A stretch of 54,730 nucleotides of DNA from Psilocybe azurescens (Eukaryota > Basidiomycota > Agaricomycetes > Agaricales > Agrocybaceae): contig JAJIRX010000808.1 of NCBI GenBank assembly GCA_023853785.1, positions 1 through 54,730 of the forward strand, read 5' to 3'. The position numbers were made by a program, and so were the translations under genes. This document shows, piece after piece, positions 33,514-44,055 of this stretch (positions are counted from its first letter, which is position 1; every line of letters starts with the position of its first letter). The notes under the pieces are model-generated. The model made no database searches, was not told the origin of the DNA, and saw only the letters and a list, made by a program, of their open reading frames with translations.

Positions 33514-36030
33514 AGTTCATCTCGATGATACCCCACTGCTAAACACTCTTCAATGCTTGTAGTGTTGGAATATCCTACGTCACGACTGCGGCATATATTT
33601 AGACAAGAGAATTCTTGGAATGCTCTAAACCAACAGAGGCGGAAACTATCCAAAGCTGCGATTTCGCCATGCTTATGGAGCTCGCTTTTGTCGTTGCTTA
33701 TGCGTGGATATTAACATGATTGCCAAAGCCCCATTTATTTCATAATTAATCTTGAATAATGCAGTGTGTGTTGTAGTATGTGTACAAATGAAAGAGCTGC
33801 TGTAAGATGAAGCATTTGATATTTAGCACGTAGGAGGACAGGATGGATCACGCTTTTTGGATCCGTGGTCCATCTTGAGAGAAATTATGATGCACTTGAA
33901 TGTGATTGACTCTGCGTACCACTGCTGGACTGCTCTTGCGAAGAGGTTGGACCATTAGATCGCTTTCCCGAAGAGCCCGCACTGCTTGACTGTTCTTTTA
34001 CAGATTCGGATTCGTATGAGGTAGCCCCGAAAGAGGTGAGATCAAATTCTTCCGAATCCTCCAGATCGGATGCCGAAAGCTTGGATTTTGTGATTTCGAT
34101 GAGTTGGTCAGGAATGACCAAGATGAAGTGTTATACTTTCGTGCACTGGAACCAACGGTCGAGTCTGCTACGTCACTTGGATGAAAGGTATCCAGCATAT
34201 CATGCAGGTCGGTATCTCGTCGCGAGCGAGTCGGGTTTGAGCGCCAGGCAGTATAAGTAGTTGAAATCTCGGTCAGCGACAGAGGTATGATATGATCACT
34301 GGTCATGCAATTGCATTCAGCCACCGGGGTTCTGGGGCTGGTGCGACGGGGTTTGGATTTTGATTTTGGACCACCGCGGTACGCTGTCGGTTACGATATC
34401 TGTTAAGGGCCCGATAAAAACACGTTGACAGGACCGCCAGATTACATGACATAAACCCCATGGATACCTATCAAGATAATTCAATGAGTAACAATTATCC
34501 ACTGCTTGAAAAAAGGATTTATTCACATTAACAGCTCCTAATCCTAGATTTACGAGGGGCCTGTCCGGCCCCAGATTGAAGACCGTCCGGCGATTGGCAA
34601 TGATTAGGTATGCAGTTGATCCTAACAGTGGTAAAACACTCCCGCAAAAGAATATCAGAATAAGGCGACGTTCTGTGGGAGGAAGTTTTATACGCCAGAG
34701 AATAACGAGCGGCATAATAATAAGTAGAATATTGCAAACAAAATTGTCTACGTGAAATGGAGGGGAGTATAGTCAGTAATAGGAAGAAGCGGAGGACTAA
34801 AGACAAATGATTGTACACTCACCCAGGAAAAATAGAACATGCTTCAAAGGCACGTATCTGAAAACCATCATGCAATGTGTCATTTCGGTAGTCACCAGCA
34901 GCGCGGAGGCTGCCTTGCAGGTTAATGTCGTAAAAAAGAGTGGCAAGACCTGAGAGAACCATGAATATCAGCAGAGTGAAAGCCCATCGGCGCGCCGCGT
35001 GCCTCGGCGGGAAAATCCTAGCAAACGCCAAAGCCATGGAAGCTCGTGTGGCCCTGGAGCATCAGAACGATCAGACATGGTCACCATTAGTATGAAGCTA
35101 TCATACCCAATGAGCAAAATATAAGGAAATAGTGTCAGCCAATATGCATTCAAAATGCGTTGGGTATTTAGAAACTGTTTCGATGGATGTTCTGTCAAGT
35201 GTGAGTCAGAATGATTGAGCATAGACAGATATGATTGAGTTCCTCGCCTGGAGTAGGGAACCGTGCCCAGTAGATTGGCCAATACACGAAGTCGAGAACT
35301 AGGGCGCCTAGCAGAATGTAGTCATCCCACCACAGCCGTCGTACTCGATAGCGGTGAACCAGGCGGTAGACGGTGGACGAATTCGACATTAAATGAAACA
35401 AAGTCACGACGACTAAATGGAAGCGGTCAACGATGCTCGATAGATTTAGTTATGAAATGAACATGAACATACTTTTCCATCCTAAATAGGACCGGTGAGG
35501 GAGGAAGACTGAACTCGGCAGCTTCATTGGGACCTGCGCTGGGCCGTCGCCTTCGAACGCGTCCATGTTCTGGTTGGGTTGGGGTCGTGATGCTGCCTTC
35601 TACGCCCTGGCAGTGAGCGACAAGCCCTTATGTACCTGGCAGACAACGCTAATGAACTAGTTTTGGTCATCAACAAGTTACGGTGAGACTTGGGACTCGG
35701 TCACAGTATTATAACGTATTGGCAACTTACATCATTCCCACACAGCTTGGGGCCTTGGGCTGCGTCGCAGAGGTCCTAGAAACCGGACATGGTTGAAATC
35801 ACCAAATTCTTCGACAGTACGTAAGACTTCTGGTAGGATGCGTCACGAACACAGGATGTCAATAATTATATGGCGAGCGCTGAGAGCCCAACGTTACCGT
35901 GATACTTAATTGTCTGAGTAGTCGAGCAGAATACCAGATAATAGCTTTGTTATGGCTTACAGTCCAGACACATACGATTGGACCTGCTTTTCGCGATAGA
36001 TTCTCGTCCCTCCAGCTAACAAATGAAATT
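33514..36030. repeat. Segmental duplication unit 3 (no F-box gene)
   Basis: Homologous to unit 2 from its 7TM 3' flank (about 19893) onward and to unit 1 from 15399. It contains 7TM copy C and a diverged upstream region. The F-box-like gene is missing. Confidence 0.8.
33885..35566 (-). CDS. Rhodopsin-like 7TM protein, copy C (N-terminal part intact, tail shifted)
   Basis: Same family as copies A and B. Exon 1 35566-35473 (MDAFEGDGPAQVPMKLPSS), intron with GTATGT donor and TTTAG acceptor, exon 2 from 35412 (IVVTLFHLMSNSSTVYRLVH, then RLWWDDY). A third exon gives AYWLTLFPYILLIG, joined over an intron (GTATGA...CTCCAG, about 35090-35035) to ATRASMALAFARIFPP. Next come SALLVTTEMTHC, then LLIIMPLVILWRIKLPP (34710-34650) and CNLAVLSTCFYRALNRYRN. 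A base lost in a C run near 34327 ends the frame after PAPEPRWLNAIA, and a base lost in a T run near 34086 shifts the tail again. Without those changes it would match copy B to 33885. Exon 2/exon 3 junction not resolved. Confidence 0.7.
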
Positions 36031-36041
36031 CGGCGCGCATA

Positions 36042-36119
36042 CTCGGCGTGACAAAAAGTAACCGGGCGCATAACGCGATATTTTAGTCACGTGTTTCCGG
36101 TTACTTTTGTCACGCCGAG
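36042..36119. mobile_element. Short foldback element (78 bp) with TA flanks
   Basis: Near-perfect inverted repeat: CTCGGCGTGACAAAAAGTAA at the left and its complement at the right (one A fewer in the run), loop of about 30 bases, flanked by TA on both sides (36040-36041, 36120-36121). The TA flanks suggest a Tc1/mariner-type miniature element; autonomous relatives are not in the window. Confidence 0.75.
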
Positions 36120-36297
36120 TAGCCCAGGCTTGTGCCTTTTCTTCGGGAATCGTTTCCCTCCACTGAGCTCGTTCAAATAGACCGAGAGTAATTATCCCGG
36201 ATTGCACGCTCAAATCGCAAAGATCGCTACGGATACATGCTCCCGATATCAGAGCGGCGACCAGGAATGGGCTGGTAGGCCTGATGGTTGCGATGTC

Positions 36298-36720
36298 CTC
36301 ATATAAGATGACCTGGCGCAGGATGCGTTGGAACGTCCTCGAGTCCTGCGATTACATCCGCAATATTATCGGCGTCGTAAGGCTTACCGTTGGCCTGCTT
36401 GATAAAACCTTCGCCTACTAATTCATCTACAGTTCTCCAGTCGGGATTTTCTTGATCACTTTGGCCACAGCTGTTTTGTCATACGATGAAAGTGCAAGGC
36501 AGACAGCCTGAGACGGCATGGGGTTGTTTTTGAAGTATTGGTCGAGAAGCTGCAAGAAAACTATAATGTATCTCAGGTCGTATGATCCCCCATCATGTTC
36601 ATAAACTTAAGGCTGGGTCGACAGCTGTAGGCGCCTGTCAGGACGACTAAGCAATGGCAAGGCAATTTTCCGTTCTTAAAATAGCCAGGCTTCACGATCT
36701 TGAAATCATCCTGTATGCAA
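36298..36720 (-). pseudogene. Uncharacterised gene remnant
   Basis: Two coding-looking blocks on the minus strand. The first, after an acceptor GCATACAG at about 36704, reads DDFKIVKPGYFKNGKLPCHC and VVLTGAYSCRPSLKFMNM. The second follows an acceptor TTTTCTTGCAG at 36550 and reads LLDQYFKNNPMPSQAVCLAL with DKTAVAKVIKK. After a -1 slip in an AAAA run (about 36455) it continues NPDWRTVDELVGEGFIKQA, PYDADNIADVIAG and ends at 36298. The exon link between the blocks could not be completed. No family recognised. Upstream exons, if any, were not found in 36721-37450. Confidence 0.45.
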
Positions 36721-37457
36721 AACTCTGGGTACGTTCTAAAATTTCACCGTGAGCCTGCTTTAATAAACGTCCTTTATATGATCCATATTCTCTGGAGACG
36801 AGTGTTCCACTTACAACGATTATATAGGGTCTGCAGCTATTCTCGCTCGTAATTATATTGATCAATGATGACCACTACATCTTAACTGCGTGCGATGAGA
36901 AAGATTCTTATTTTGTTGTTCCGGAGGAATATATCACCGGTAGCACATATGGCCAAAGAACGTTGTCGCATGTACAGTAGCAGGTCTTGAAAAGTCACGC
37001 GAATCCGAATGGTAAGCGTTATGAACTTGATTGCTGCTTCGCCCGAATGTCGAACCAAGATAAACAACTGTCGTATAGCCAGTGATAATTCTGTTATATC
37101 CGATATCCCAAGACCACGGGAAAATACAGCCCACTTCAATCCATGAGCTTCGTACCGCATGCCATCATCATTCATTCTGTGAGAAATCGATCCTTGAGAA
37201 TATTCCTACCAATAGACCTATATTAGTGCTACTGCGGAAATTGCATCCGTCTCGTGCCACTAGTAGTCTGAAGACCACTCTTCGTGTGAGAGATATTGGC
37301 ATTGGCGTTGCCGATAATATTTTGATAAACGTAGAGCACTATTATAAGCCCAGTAGGCGCCCTTTTCCGGGGATTTTCTTTCACCGGCGGACTGCCCTAT
37401 TTTCGATCAGGCGCTAGCGCTAAAGAGGTTCGCTCTCTGCAGACTTAGGCCCCAAGC
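36721..37457. other. Intergenic, nothing recognised
   Basis: No supported gene. Open frames of up to about 110 codons on both strands lack motifs. The right end is the promoter region of the DUF5648 gene. Confidence 0.4.
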
Positions 37458-37465
37458 TATATAAG
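37458..37465 (+). promoter_or_regulatory. TATA box of the DUF5648 gene
   Basis: TATATAAG, 75 bases upstream of the start codon at 37533, a normal fungal spacing. Confidence 0.6.
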
Positions 37466-37532
37466 CGGGCAGAAAAGAACGATTTCTCTCCATCAGTCCT
37501 CGCAATCGACCGACCGTCTAATCACTGGCAAA

Positions 37533-38276
37533 ATGAAAACCAACAGCATGCTCTTCATTCTTACCGTTTTTGTATGGAGTCATGCTTCACTGGCTGTGTG
37601 CAGCCCAGTCGTACGTGATACAGCAGTTACTGGGGGCATGATGAACAAATTCTGAAATGGGTTGTCTACAGCGACGTGCAGAGGATACATGCGGGGATCC
37701 GTCTCTTGCCGTGATCTTCGTTGAAGGATTTAGCAGAACCCTGACAGCGCACAACGTCAACTTCCTTGCAGATTTCGTTAACGCGGACACGATAAACACT
37801 GGCACGGTTGACTATGAGATCCAAGGAGAAATATTCCGCGCTTGGAAGACGCCACAGATCAACACTGTTCCTCTATTTCGCATGGGCAGCGATACGCTTG
37901 CCTCGGATATTATATTGGCTACCTCTACGACCACGGATCCTCCAACTGTCCCTGGGTTCCCGGTAAACTTTGGCCTCATCGCGTATGTGTATACAACGCA
38001 GATTTGCAGCAGTGTTCCGCTTTATCAGCTGAGCTTGCCTGCGAGGACTGATCACTGGGTCACGACGGACGCAAGTGAGAGGACGCGCTCGTTAATTTTG
38101 GGTGGACCGATGAAGGAATCGTTTCCTATGTATTACCTTTGTATGGTAAATCTATTTCTAAACTTGGTATTGTTATAGTTCCGCTAGCTAAAGCATTGTT
38201 ATAGACAACTAAGGACTCCGTGGATAAAAACAGAGAAACAATGAACGGCGGCGGTAAATTTAGGAGAAAGGTTTAA
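37533..38276 (+). CDS. Secreted DUF5648-domain protein
   Basis: Predicted extracellular protein of about 208 residues; molecular role of the domain is unknown (lectin-like beta repeats suspected for the family). Exon 1 37533-37610 encodes a signal peptide (MKTNSMLFILTVFVWSHASL). Intron with GTACGT donor and CTACAG acceptor; exon 2 37672-38145; second intron (GTAAAT...TTATAG); exon 3 38205-38276. The repeat pattern YEIQGEIFRAWKTPQINTVP, then GLIAYVYTTQICSSVPLYQL and ARTDHWVTTDASER is typical of DUF5648 (dHwyTt and G.iayv elements). All three exons join in frame. If the second intron is not spliced, translation ends at 38178. TATA box upstream. Most likely an intact host gene. Confidence 0.8.
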
Positions 38277-38380
38277 ACTTTTGAAAACAATAAATTCTTC
38301 CTTCTGGCCTGGATCATTTAATTTTCAGAGTCATTTAAGCTTGTCTAATACCTATCAGGTTTCGGATTTGGCAGTCTCTA

Positions 38381-40805
38381 CTACTTCCCCTGTGCCCCGT
38401 CGCTCTTCAGGAAGTCAATAACGTAGATTAGAACGATTTTATCCGTCGCTGGATCCATCACATTCAAAACGGTGTCCTGAGTAGTGGATGCCTCCCCGTT
38501 ATCATCGCTTCGTCTGCGCTCACTCCAAGACAGTTTATAATCTTGATAGGGTACCCACAGTAACCGCTCCCCTGCTGTATTACGAATCCAGCCCCAACCG
38601 TCTACCACTGGAGAAAGGCTGCCTCCCTGGGTTGGGATAGTACGTGAGTAGCAAATAGTTGGAATGGACTTTGATTCGTGGAGACTGGGAGCTTTGGGAC
38701 TGCTAATATAGGCCGGTGAAGTGTCGGTGAAGTAGGAGATTTCACCAGATTGAGTACAAATCACAATTTCACGACCACACGGAAGGAAGGACACCAATTT
38801 GACATTCCACGCATCATCTTCGATCTCTTGGTTTCCAATTAACGCGCCCGTAGCAATATCAAAGACATGGACCATGGTCCGGTGAGCAGTCATGGTGTCT
38901 TGCGCCTGCATAACCGCCGCAGGCCGGGAGCTATCGGGGAGAATACCAAAACTTCTACGGTACTGGCGTGCTGGCGAAGTAACTGGATGCTGTTATTTCC
39001 TAGTCTCCATAGGCAGATAATGTCATTTGTCAAAGCAATTGCAATGATATTACTGTCTGGAGACCACGCAAGTTTATATGCATCCAAGTCCTCGCCATAT
39101 TTTGCATAAGACCTCCCCGTGTTAATTGTCTTTCCAGTGTTGATATTGATAAATTCAATGCTCTTTGTGTTACTATTAGTCACCGCTAGCTGATTAATCT
39201 TAGTGCCCACCGATATTCTGGACCTTCTCGAGAATGCGAAAAGAGACTACAGCCGTCTGGAGGGATGATCCCAGGATAAGCTCGATCTTCAGCTCACCGA
39301 AATCCACTTCGAACTGTGATATCAAGCTATCGGCATTTGAAACTATGTTCACAACAGCTCTTTGCGCTAGTAATAGGAAATTAATAAATCATGGGTTCGG
39401 AGGAGTAATAACCAAGTTACATACCAAAAGCTTAACCTTTCGGTATTCAGCGATAAAGTAAGCGCATTCCGCCGTCTGAGCAAGCATCCTCTGCAAAGCT
39501 CTCTTGAAAGACAAAATCTTTCTCATTGGGTCCGCATCAAGAAAGAAGCCATATAAATCATCCATGGTCCTAACCAGCCTTTCTACCTTTTCATCGCGAT
39601 GTATTTGCTCTAGGACCATCTAACGAGGCTCATATTAGCGACGGCGTTGGGTGTATCTGGGAGACAAAAGATGCAGATACCTTGACTGCAAAGACAAGAG
39701 CTCCTATAGCCACCTTGGCGCGGGTATCAATCTATGAATACAAATGTAGTTCCGCCGTTACTACTTATTCAATAAATTTTTGATGATACTTACCTCCGAA
39801 ATCTTTGCTGCTAGCGTAGTTATACTTCCAAGCGAGGTGAATAGCCGAGTCCAAGAGGGTGGAAGCCGGCTCAACTCCTCCTGCGACAGTGATTCCCACG
39901 CGATATTATGCTGGTGCAGGTGGAGAAGGGGCTCCAGGTTTGCGCTACAGTTTGAAGCCTGATCAGGAGCAAAATCGAGAGGAAGGTCCACATTCAGGCG
40001 TAATCTGACAGAACCAGAAACAGCCTGTGATGCTGAAGAATGTCCTGCAGAACTGAATAATTCAATATTAACATCTATCATAAAAATTAATGAATATGTC
40101 TTCCCCAAAAGCGGATCGAAGCTGGGTATCTTTACGCTCACCAATGTTTCTCCTGGTTTCCATAAGATTCAAATGTGCTTCTCCAATGACGTGGTCTGGG
40201 CCTGGTCCAATATGTTTGCAGTAGACACGAATATCTAGCACCACTGTCGATTCGTAGGACTGCCCAATGCATGATGATTATTTCGTCTACCTCGCAAGCA
40301 TCAACAACTCACAAGACAAATCGTTCGTCCCATACTATTTCTTTGGTGTCGTCAGACTTGACGCAACCTGGTTTAGTCCTCTGAACTTTTGATAATTCCT
40401 GGCCGGGCTGAAGCTCTACATAAAAAGACGGTTTACGCCTTATGATACGAGAGCAACGGATGTTCCGGCCTCCAATCACTGCAACAATGTGTTAGTTCTA
40501 TGAAAGAACTTCAAAAACTCGAGGACTAACAGGTTACTTGCATATCGACAGAAAGGCCTAGCAATAGCTTTTCAATGTTTTCATGAAACCATTCTTCGAC
40601 TGACATATCCAATTCTGAGTAAGTATCTATTATTGACACATTTGAGCGAAAAGTTCACCTTTGGTTGTGTGTATTTCTGTGACCTCATTCTCTATCCATT
40701 CCCTTGAGCTTGTTTGTGGTCCTTGAGATCTTGAAGGAGCTTAGTGAGCCTTCTCTTCTTACAGTCACAAATAACTAGTTCAAAACTCAACCGATTAGGC
40801 GCCAT
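38381..40805 (-). pseudogene. STAND-like gene (C2/helical N-terminus + WD40) lacking its NACHT core
   Basis: N-terminus: MAPNRLSFELVICDCKKR (40805), C2-like strands VIGGRNIRCSRIIRRKPSFY (40484-40314) and DIRVYCKHIGPGPDHVIGEA (about 40230). Then the helical region ITTLAAKISE, IDTRAKVAIGALVFAVK (39733-39683) and LVRTMDDLYGFFLDADPMRK, with short introns between. This is the N-terminal architecture of Agaricomycete NACHT-WD40 (NLR-like) proteins. After SFRILEKVQNIGGH a stop follows directly. The next frame is already WD40 sequence (YKLAWSPDSNIIAIALTNDI, then VEVLVFSP) and a C-terminal DGWGWIRNTAGERLLWVP. No P-loop or NACHT segment exists, so an internal deletion is likely. A -1 slip near 38940 splits the WD part. 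Confidence 0.72.
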
Positions 40806-41982
40806 TCCGACAGTGAACAAGCTAGTAGAGCAGCAATGATATGGGGATGGTCGACTCTTTGAACGCGATGATATACTACGCAGTGTGCACAGGATAGCGG
40901 CTGTACGGTAATTGATGTGATTACGCACAAGCTGTTTCTGGACGGCTGGGGCAAGGTACGACGTCAAAGTATGACATGTTCGCACAAGGTCGCATCGCAA
41001 AGTTATCTAGTTCTTCTACAAAACCATCTAAATATAGCCTATAGGCCAACGTGCGCCCGACTGATGCAGCCTGCCGCCTTGTTAAAGCACAATTGAAAAG
41101 GGTGCCACATGACAAAGTGAAAATGCCAAAGAACTGGGATCGTACCAGATCGTATCCCACACTGGGCTCACAGAACACCTCTGTGAACCCGAACCGAGAA
41201 CCGAGAGCAGACGAGATTGATAGGCCGTTGACTCCTGAGAGATAAAGGCACAGGATTCGAAGACTGAATCCACGCTCTCCGCGCATGTGACTGGCCACAA
41301 GCATTGAGTCTAATTTCTGGGCTGTCGAGAGGAAATCATGCAGTTCAGAGACTTTGACAGAAGCCTGAAAGGTCCGACTCGGAGACATGCATAGTAGTAT
41401 TACACACCTTGCGATTGATCGCACCATAGATTATAGTTCATGGGAAGTGCAGCCTGCGGAGGGCCTCCTGAGTGTTATACACTTGCCCCAAGTCGTCGAG
41501 GGCTGGTAGAGCAAATCTAGAGAGGTGAAGCGGACTCCATATACTCAGCGTAGCGATCGTCGCCCGGGGTTAATGGTCCGTTTGAAATATCTCCTGATCC
41601 CCGGCACCGATGCAGCTACCGAGGCTTGAGAATTTCAAAACACGTGTTGCCACTGGCCAGGAATATTTCACCACCCTGACACGAGATTTGAGAATGAGAT
41701 CAAAATGCATGGGATTGAAATGGAGAGGTTGCACCATGGGGAGCCTATACAAGATTGCATGTAAATGTAAAAGCATATTTGTGTTACTAAAAGGAGAGAA
41801 AACTGCAGTGTCAAAGCGAAAAGAGACAACGACGACGATGAGATGATATGTATGGCGAAAAAGACAAAGGAGAAAAGTGAAGGAAGCCCGAAAAGAAAAT
41901 AGAAACGATCCTAAAATAGTACACAAACGGGGAAAGGAAAGAAGAAAAGCACAGGGGGTAAAAAAAAGTGGTAATCCAGGGT
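40806..41982. other. Intergenic, no gene supported
   Basis: A 168-codon open frame on the minus strand (41427-40921) has no motif, no start context and no splice logic that I can defend. It lies in the upstream flank of the STAND-like gene. Confidence 0.35.
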
Positions 41983-43194
41983 TCACGAATGTTGGACAGG
42001 GATCGAAGGTCTATTTTTCCGGGCGAATCTTAAGGTGAAGTCCTTGGCTTTTGCCAGCCAGCCCATGCTGCTCACGCTGTTGGGGACTTTGGGAGCAGGT
42101 ATTGTCAACCGAGAGGATTGATGTCGCAGCGTGCCGGCAGCTTGGATGCTCGTGCGCCGCGACCTGGTCACCACAGCCCCATCATCTTCGCCGTCCGATT
42201 CCACCGTCGCTTCTTGGACAGACACGTCGATGATGACAGACGAGTCTATTGTCGGTGCGCCCCTGGGCGGAATGATGCTGGTGGACTGGGACCGGCTGAG
42301 CCGCCGTGGGATCATCTTGGAGGAGATGCTCGGGCGGGCTGCTATGTGGTGCATTTGCGTGACGTGGTTGTCGTCTTCTGTGTGTGCATGGTCGTTCGAA
42401 TAGGCTGACGCGCCGGAGGCAATGGAATCCGTGCTGTCGTTCTAGAACAGAGTATAAGCACAAAAGCATTGGGAAACAGTAGAAATGTACTCACCGCCAT
42501 TTGGGCTTGGAAGAACGGTGAATTCGAGGTGATTTTCATAAGCGAAGGCGTTGTGGGCCCTTGCTCTCCGCTGTTGAAACATCTTCCGCGAGCTGTGGGA
42601 GGTTTAAGCGGGGGTCCAAGATATGCGGGGAAGCAGACGCACCTGGCCTATCCGTGATATTGAGATGCTACCTCGCCGTCTTTCTCTGATCCTTTTGATG
42701 GCAAGAGAGCTCCCAGGCCTCCCATCTAGAGAGTCGGTGAGCTGTTCTCGGGCCTTCTGCTCGCTCTCTCTTTCCAATTGCTGAAATATCTATTATATCC
42801 ACTGAATGTAAGTACATGCAAGATGCAGCTGTAATTTAGACAATACGTACCTTTTCGAGCGGTTCGAGGTTTCTGTCCATGATTGTAATGCTCTCGACTG
42901 CGGAATATACCATTTAATGAGAACGACGCGTCGAATAAGAGGGATTATGAGTGCGAGGTGGACGTTGGGTGATAATATCGGGAAGAGAGCTCAGGCATTA
43001 ATTCGAGCACATGTCGTCTCTGAATCCCTGGGATGAACAAGGGAGCTTCCAAGGATTCTAGACACCCGCGTTACCATTTCTGTCTCCGGTTCGGACTCCG
43101 CCGCGTAACTTATTGCACTTCTGATGAACTCGTCCACGGTTCTATGATGGTCCATCATGCAAAATGAGCAGACATCGCAGTCCATAAATCGCAA
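41983..43194 (-). CDS. Hypothetical Ser-rich protein, multi-exon
   Basis: Unknown function. The first block 43194-43000 has Cys/His/Met residues at its start (MDCDVCSFCMMDHHRTVDEF), then after a probable intron ESITMDRNLEPLEK (to 42851, GTACGT donor). The next exon holds a coiled-coil-like stretch (FQQLERESEQKAREQL, 42790-42680) and RIRERRRG. Its donor is either GTAGCA or the later GTGCGT; the GTAGCA choice joins in frame to GEQGPTTPSLMKITSNSP. A GTGAGT intron (42494-42441) leads to the last exon: NDSTDSIASGASAYSND, MHHIAARPSISSKMIPRRLS, an Asp/Glu patch and a basic C-terminus ending PVQHS. Ser/Thr and basic-rich, so probably disordered and phospho-regulated (inference). The first intron is uncertain; translation might instead start at 42884. 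Confidence 0.6.
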
Positions 43195-44055
43195 TAAACG
43201 CTATCGCCTTTCTTGTACTTTTTAGACCTTATTCGCTTCTTTGAACTTTTACTTCACAACGGTTGCTGAGCTTCTCAGTATAAGGAACAGCAAGGAACTC
43301 GCCACTAGATTCGAACTTGGCAATTATCGTAAGCCCAACAGCGAAATGGGTGAACCCTTACCGATAGAAAGCCATCAGGCAATAAATCGGAGAAGAGTTA
43401 GAAGGAGCAATATGATAGATATATCACATCGAAGACGCCTGCCCGAACAGCGAGTTCCATATACTCAGTTCTCAACCTATTTAAAATTCCTTTTCTAAGT
43501 AAGAAGTACAAATTGAAAGGGGTTGCAAGTCGACCCACACACACCGAGACTCGAGTCTCACCGACTGACCATAGTCCTTCTAGACGGAGCCAGTATACTG
43601 GGCTCGGCACTGTAAACAAAGCCGATCGATATTGGGCTTGAAATTACAGGTTACATACTTGGGAGGCGTACATAAGTGGCGCAACAACTACAACAACGGT
43701 CGTCGATGTGATAAGATAAATATGTGAACTTGAATATGAAACTTTATCAAGCAGTGTATACATTTGATAAGTGCTGTCGACCGTGGCGTTAAAGTTCCAA
43801 CACCCAGGCTAGTAAAATAAAGGCTACTAGTAATCACTAGTAACATAAAGCCTTAAAGCCTCGATACACCGTTCGCGCCCTTCGGTGAATGGCTTAGCCG
43901 AGTGCAGCGGCACGGGTGATATAGAGTCGACCTTATAGACGTGGCGGGAGATGAAATGGTATTTCATACATACATATGTATATGACGAACAGAACATTAC
44001 GCAACGTATATGAACGTCTGTGCCGTCAGCAAAATGGTATCAGGGTATGATCTAT
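43195..44055. other. Intergenic, nothing recognised
   Basis: No coding, tRNA or repeat signal that I can support. A short imperfect repeat AGGCTACTAGTAATCACTAGTA lies near 43825. Confidence 0.4.

Noticed and set aside
40921..41427. 168-codon minus-strand open frame
   Set aside because: No recognisable domain and no consistent splice links; lies in the upstream flank of the STAND-like gene.
42100..42480. Plus-strand open frames of 90-96 codons
   Set aside because: Shadows of the minus-strand Ser-rich gene, whose exons have consistent splice sites.
43860..43920. Possible tRNA-like segment (GAATGGCTTAGCCGAGTGCAG)
   Set aside because: No cloverleaf with acceptor stem and T-loop could be formed by eye.
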